Positions 60,129-64,000 of a stretch of 64,000 nucleotides of DNA are shown here, piece after piece. The position numbers were made by a program, and so were the translations under genes. The stretch lies in the NCBI GenBank assembly GCA_944474755.1, contig OX104112.1, forward strand, positions 5,194,490-5,258,489, given 5' to 3'. This DNA is from Limnoperna fortunei (Eukaryota; Mollusca; Bivalvia; Mytilida; Modiolidae). How positions within the stretch are numbered: position 1 is the stretch's first letter; every line of letters begins with the position of its first letter. Below the pieces are notes generated by a model. That model ran no database searches. It worked only from the letters and a program-made list of their open reading frames with translations, and was not told the origin of the DNA.

Positions 60129-62310
60129 CAGGGGTTGAAAATTCCTAAAGCCCGACGCCCGGGGCTTAAAAAACTGAAACCTCGGGCTTGCCGATTTTCT
60201 ATGAAAAAAGCCCGTCGGGCTCGATCTTTCTTCAAAAAATAAAATGTTGTTTTTATTTTCAATGTTTCTTAAAGTATATACCGTCAAAACTGTCCTATAA
60301 ATAATCATAAATCTATTTTAAATTCTAAAACAAATCGATTTAAGATAGATCTTAATCTTCTCGGCGCTTTAGCAACGTTGATCAATAACAATTCAAGTTT
60401 GTTTCCTTTCCCTGTACAAAATAACCCCCAATTAATTTTGGTTACGAATTCGAGAAATGTCGTTGTTAAACTTTAATTTTCAGGGCTCAACACTGGGCGA
60501 AGTGGACGACTTTGTCGCCCTACTGTACTGGGACCTGAAGTTGCCCTACGGCGCCTCAAAAACGAAGTCGACGTTGCCCGGTTATTTCCCCAAGTTCACC
60601 GTTCTAAGATACTTGTATATGATCTAGTCCAAATAATTAATCTCTAGACTAAAAATTTAGCAGTAAATGTGTAATTCCAATAAAACGGAAAACAACATGC
60701 GTATTTAACATTATTTCAATGGATTTACGTCTTTCAACTGGATTACGCGCCATTTGTTTATTTACCGGATATGACTAATTACCGGAAGTGAACAACGAAG
60801 AAAAGTAAAGTACAACGGCCCATACTGAAAAATCGTATTTTTTTCATAAACAAACACTTTAAATTGGTTTCAAACTCAGTTCTTTCAAAGTGTATTGTAT
60901 TTTAACAATTTTCTTTGATAAATATGGGAGCTGCACTTGAAAGAATAAAGATGTATAGCAATTATTGACAGTATGGGATCCGCACACTACAGAATCTATC
61001 TCGAAGATAGAAATGGTGCAAAGGAGGGCAGCAAGGTATGCTTGTAATCGATACCACAATACCAGCAGTGTATCTTCAATGATAAATACATTAAACTGGC
61101 CACAATTACTTGAACGTAGGCTACGAACACGATTAATTATGATGTATAAAATCACACATCAACTTGTTGCAATATCAACTAGCACAATTCTCATCCCATC
61201 AGACTCACGATCTAGACGGCACCACCCACTGCATTTCAGACATATACACACATCCAAAGACTTGTACAGATATTCCTTCTTCCCCCATACAATTACTCAA
61301 TGGAACCTCCTACCAGTTACAATCATACAATCCTCTTCTGTCGATATCTTCAGAGAACAGCTAACGTCAGCTGTCCTCTCCACCCTCCACTAAGTTATAT
61401 TCATCTGGTGTACATAGTTTTAATCACCTACGCTTGTTCATTGCACTTCCTTATCTTTAAATAACAAATTTTCAGTTATCATTTTTTGTTGTAAATAGGC
61501 CACGTATGCACCAGTAATTAATCATCTCTTAGATGGAATACTGGAAACCATAAAGAAGAAGAAGATTTCATCTATCTTCTTTAAAAATTTTGCTCAGATA
61601 AACATGGCATGTTCATAACAAACTGTTAGAAATATATGTATACAAGAACTTAAGGAATGATGTTAATCTCTCAACCTATACAAATATTTTTAGTTAACCT
61701 ATTTATATTTGTGAATACCTTGTATGACTACAAGTACTGAAGTAGATAGAAAATGGGCACTATAACTGTTGCTTTTTTCATTGATTTTATAATTATAAAG
61801 GTTATGTGCAATTTGATATTGCATTTTATGAATAATAATGAAAAAGAAAGAAGAAAAAACAATCTAAGTGTGTTATGGTTTAAAAACACAAGAGAAATAA
61901 TCCTGGAAAACCACAATTATAAAAAAAAAGATGTAAATAATGAAAAATGTAGGTAAATACTGCAAAAATAAATTATTTGTACAGTCCTCTTGACTTCTCC
62001 CTAATGTCTTTTTGAAGTCTCTCTATCAGGGCCTCACTTCTCCCTACTTTTTAGAGCGTGGTGACCCCTGAACTTTACGGTTAAGAAAAAGCAAAAAATA
62101 AAGTGGATGACGAGTCAGAAGCATCGTAAGACCAAACGGGGTCAAATAATGATCTAATACCCCACAAAATAAAGACCTCACATGTAGACAAACGGAAAAG
62201 AACATCACTCAGATAATTTTTAGGGCTTGGTTAATTGATGTTGGGGCTTAGGGTTTCAAAGTTAAAAAAGCCCAGGGCTTAGGCTTGCCCAAAAAAATTT
62301 TCAACCCCTG
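60129..62310. mobile_element. Non-autonomous DNA transposon with 15-bp inverted ends, about 2.2 kb
   Basis: The left end CAGGGGTTGAAAATT (60129-60143) is the exact reverse complement of the right end (62296-62310). Similarity continues imperfectly inwards through 'gcccggggctt' and 'actgaaacc' on the left against 'gccctgggctttt' and 'actttgaaacc' on the right. CTACC lies directly outside both ends (60124-60128, 62311-62315) as a possible 5-bp target duplication. CAGGG ends suggest hAT or a related group, but hAT duplications are 8 bp, so the class stays open. No transposase was seen. The interior carries a LINE fragment. Confidence 0.65.
60968..61565 (+). pseudogene. 3' end of a non-LTR retrotransposon (reverse-transcriptase C-terminus), 5' truncated
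   Basis: The frame to 61393 encodes TVWDPHTTESISKIEMVQRRAARYA, shown here in two parts: TVWDPHTTESISKIE, then MVQRRAARYACNRY. It continues with NTLNWPQLLERRLRTRL, IMMYKITHQLV and SFFPHTITQWNLLP. This order is the thumb/tail region after the polymerase domain of Jockey/CR1-like LINEs. The catalytic fingers and palm (YADD region) are absent, so this is a typical 5' truncation. The 3' UTR runs to an (AAG)n tail at about 61552-61565, usual for such elements. It lies inside the CAGGG-ended DNA element. Confidence 0.78.
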
Positions 62311-64000
62311 CTACCTGTTAGCCTTGAGTCGAATCGCTCTGGTCGTTTCGCACCTATAACATGTATAAAGTGAGACGTTTCGCCCTGGATCTTTTCGCCC
62401 CTCTAAATAAAAACAATGTGTATCTCGTATTTTGTGTATTAGAGCTGGATGAACTTTAATTAATATATAATAATTATAGCAATTATAATCTCAGTTCATA
62501 ATTATTTCATTTGTTAAGTCGCCGATTGCGAATTAAGTGGTGTTACCTCCCTTAAAGGGGCGTGTAACCGCGATTTACATGTATGACTCGCACATGCAGT
62601 ATATGCTTACCACTACATTTCAGTGATAAATACTTATTTCCAATGTTTTAAAAACCATCAAAACAATGTTTTGCAACATATTTTGACCTCGTTATTGTGA
62701 CGTTCCAGTTTTATTTTAGGGTTCACACAATCGTTCATTTGACAGATAATATAATTGTCTAGAAATTCAACAACAATCGGACGTGCACAATGCGAGTATT
62801 CAGTGTCAATTGTCATTCCTTTGAACGCCTGTGATTGACTTAATTGACAGGTGGGTGGCCCCGTGTATCAAAAGCAACACACCTATTACAATCCAATCAA
62901 TAGGTGTGTCGGGAAAAACTTAACGATGGGAGGAGCATTCCTTCATAGACTTGAAATCACGTGTTAATACATCTCTACACGACTGCAATAAAACGATACT
63001 CCTTTCTGGGTTGCAATAATTTTCTTAAACAAAATAAAAAAGGAAATAATCTTAAGCTATTTTATTTTCGACATATTCCACTAAACCTACGACTGCAATT
63101 TGGAAAATGCTTATCCTAAAACATGTGGGTAAAATATTCCTTGGAAGGTCGTATCCAAAACAAACAACACATTTTCCCATGGTAATTATTACAAAATTGC
63201 ATGTGTACCTTTTCCAATTAACACCATTCACCTGTACAGGAAGCTTCTTAGTGGGACATTTTTTATTATAGGTACATGTAATGACTCAATTATCCGTAAC
63301 TGATAACTGTCAACCTATTGAAATCTGTGCTCACATGCATCAGAGACATATAATTACATGTACAAGTAATACATTTATGTCATTAACATTGAACATATAT
63401 TCGTTGACGCCACAATAAAAATCACCTTTATCTAACCGGCAGCCAGGTGTAGTTCAGGGGCTGCTCTGGCTTCTAAAAAGCTGGCGCCAACAAAATTGCC
63501 AACTGCAATTTTCCGTCGCCAGTTTTGTAAAAGTGTCGCCATATTAGAAATCACTAGATCACTATATGGCATGGCGAAAATTTTTTAACATTATGTGTGA
63601 CATATTCTGTAAAGTCGGACGAAATCCAAGTTTGCCGGACTCTTAATTCAATTTTTCAAAAGTTTGCTCTCCAGCAGCCCGTACACTAATTGTATTTTAA
63701 TCATGAAAAGATGTGTGAGTGATTTCTTGTTGGCATAAAACCAAAATTTTACAGTAATTTATTAGAAACATCTATTCCCGTGAATGAACATAAAACCGGA
63801 AATACTGAAAATAGAACTACGCATGTGTAAGAGTTTTCTAATTACCACATTAAGACGGACATCCGGTCCGGAAATCACTCAACAACGACGTCAGTTTTCA
63901 TACCTGTATTTTATTAATTACATTATAAAAAAAATATTACTACAAAAATATGTTTGTTTTGTTATTTTTATAAAATAAATTAACAGCATCAATTGTTTTA
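62311..64000. other. AT-rich non-coding DNA, no gene seen
   Basis: Contains a small inverted repeat (62877-62909) and, around 63430-63560, a dispersed-repeat-like stretch with 'gctggcgccaac' and 'gtcgccagttttg'. The 64-codon frame at 63784-63978 has no recognised motif. No RNA gene was seen. Confidence 0.45.
62877..62909. repeat. Short inverted repeat with 11-bp arms
   Basis: ACACACCTATT and AATAGGTGTGT are separated by 'acaatccaatc'. It lacks the trailing T-run of a terminator and lies in non-coding DNA; the function is unknown. Confidence 0.6.

Noticed and set aside
60480..60627. 50-codon open stretch containing DDFVALLYWDLKLPYG
   Set aside because: The DNA ('gggctcaacactgggcg', 'gttgccctacggcgcc') looks like a dispersed non-coding repeat and lies inside the CAGGG-ended element; no family recognised.

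Overview
The window is AT-rich animal nuclear DNA, most likely from a mollusc and probably a bivalve. The reasons are the tRNA-derived SINE with a conserved core found in at least seven places, several dispersed repeats that look familiar from bivalve genomes, spliced transposon genes, and the complete lack of bacterial gene organisation. No intact host gene was recognised. Nearly all of the 64 kb is mobile elements and tandem repeats.

Left part (711-12455): an 11.7-kb DNA transposon bounded by perfect 30-bp inverted repeats. Inside each end lies a 21-bp minisatellite, in mirrored orientation, followed by a second shorter inverted repeat. Just inside those inner repeats two convergent genes begin. 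On the + strand is a HECT E3 ubiquitin-ligase gene with a small first exon at 1154-1219, a 4.1-kb intron, and a main exon at 5350-7214 that ends in a recognisable HECT C-lobe. On the - strand is a DDE integrase/transposase gene with exons at 12183-11342 and 10424-10095 and the triad Asp...Asp...Glu visible. Both are broken by frameshifts (and the HECT gene by stops too), so the copy looks dead unless the indels are assembly errors. A 267-bp SINE with a perfect 12-bp target-site duplication sits just after the HECT stop and duplicates its AATAAA signal. Introns and the intergenic space are filled with smaller palindromic and MITE-like repeats.

Middle part: a T-rich degenerate repeat (12456-13040), then a 12.8-kb array of a 23-bp monomer (13041-25815). 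This array contains a captured SINE that has been duplicated with about 3 kb of surrounding array. A 1.3-kb non-satellite gap follows, holding a degenerate second SINE type and an AT-rich spacer. Then comes a 30-kb array of a 39-bp monomer (27101-57308), interrupted four times by an AT-rich spacer that carries a truncated SINE. Its higher-order repeats include 1,837 bp, 2,512 bp, about 1,603 bp and 1,333 bp. Because 39 is divisible by three, long open frames run through it (13-residue peptide KGRSPIAVSKPQV), but these are not credible genes. The same dispersed repeat flanks the array on both sides.

Right part (57309-64000): AT-rich non-coding DNA with a 126-bp tandem duplication, hairpins, and a 2.2-kb non-autonomous DNA element (60129-62310) with 15-bp perfect inverted ends. 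That element contains a 5'-truncated non-LTR retrotransposon fragment. Family assignments rest on motif recognition by eye; no searches were run.
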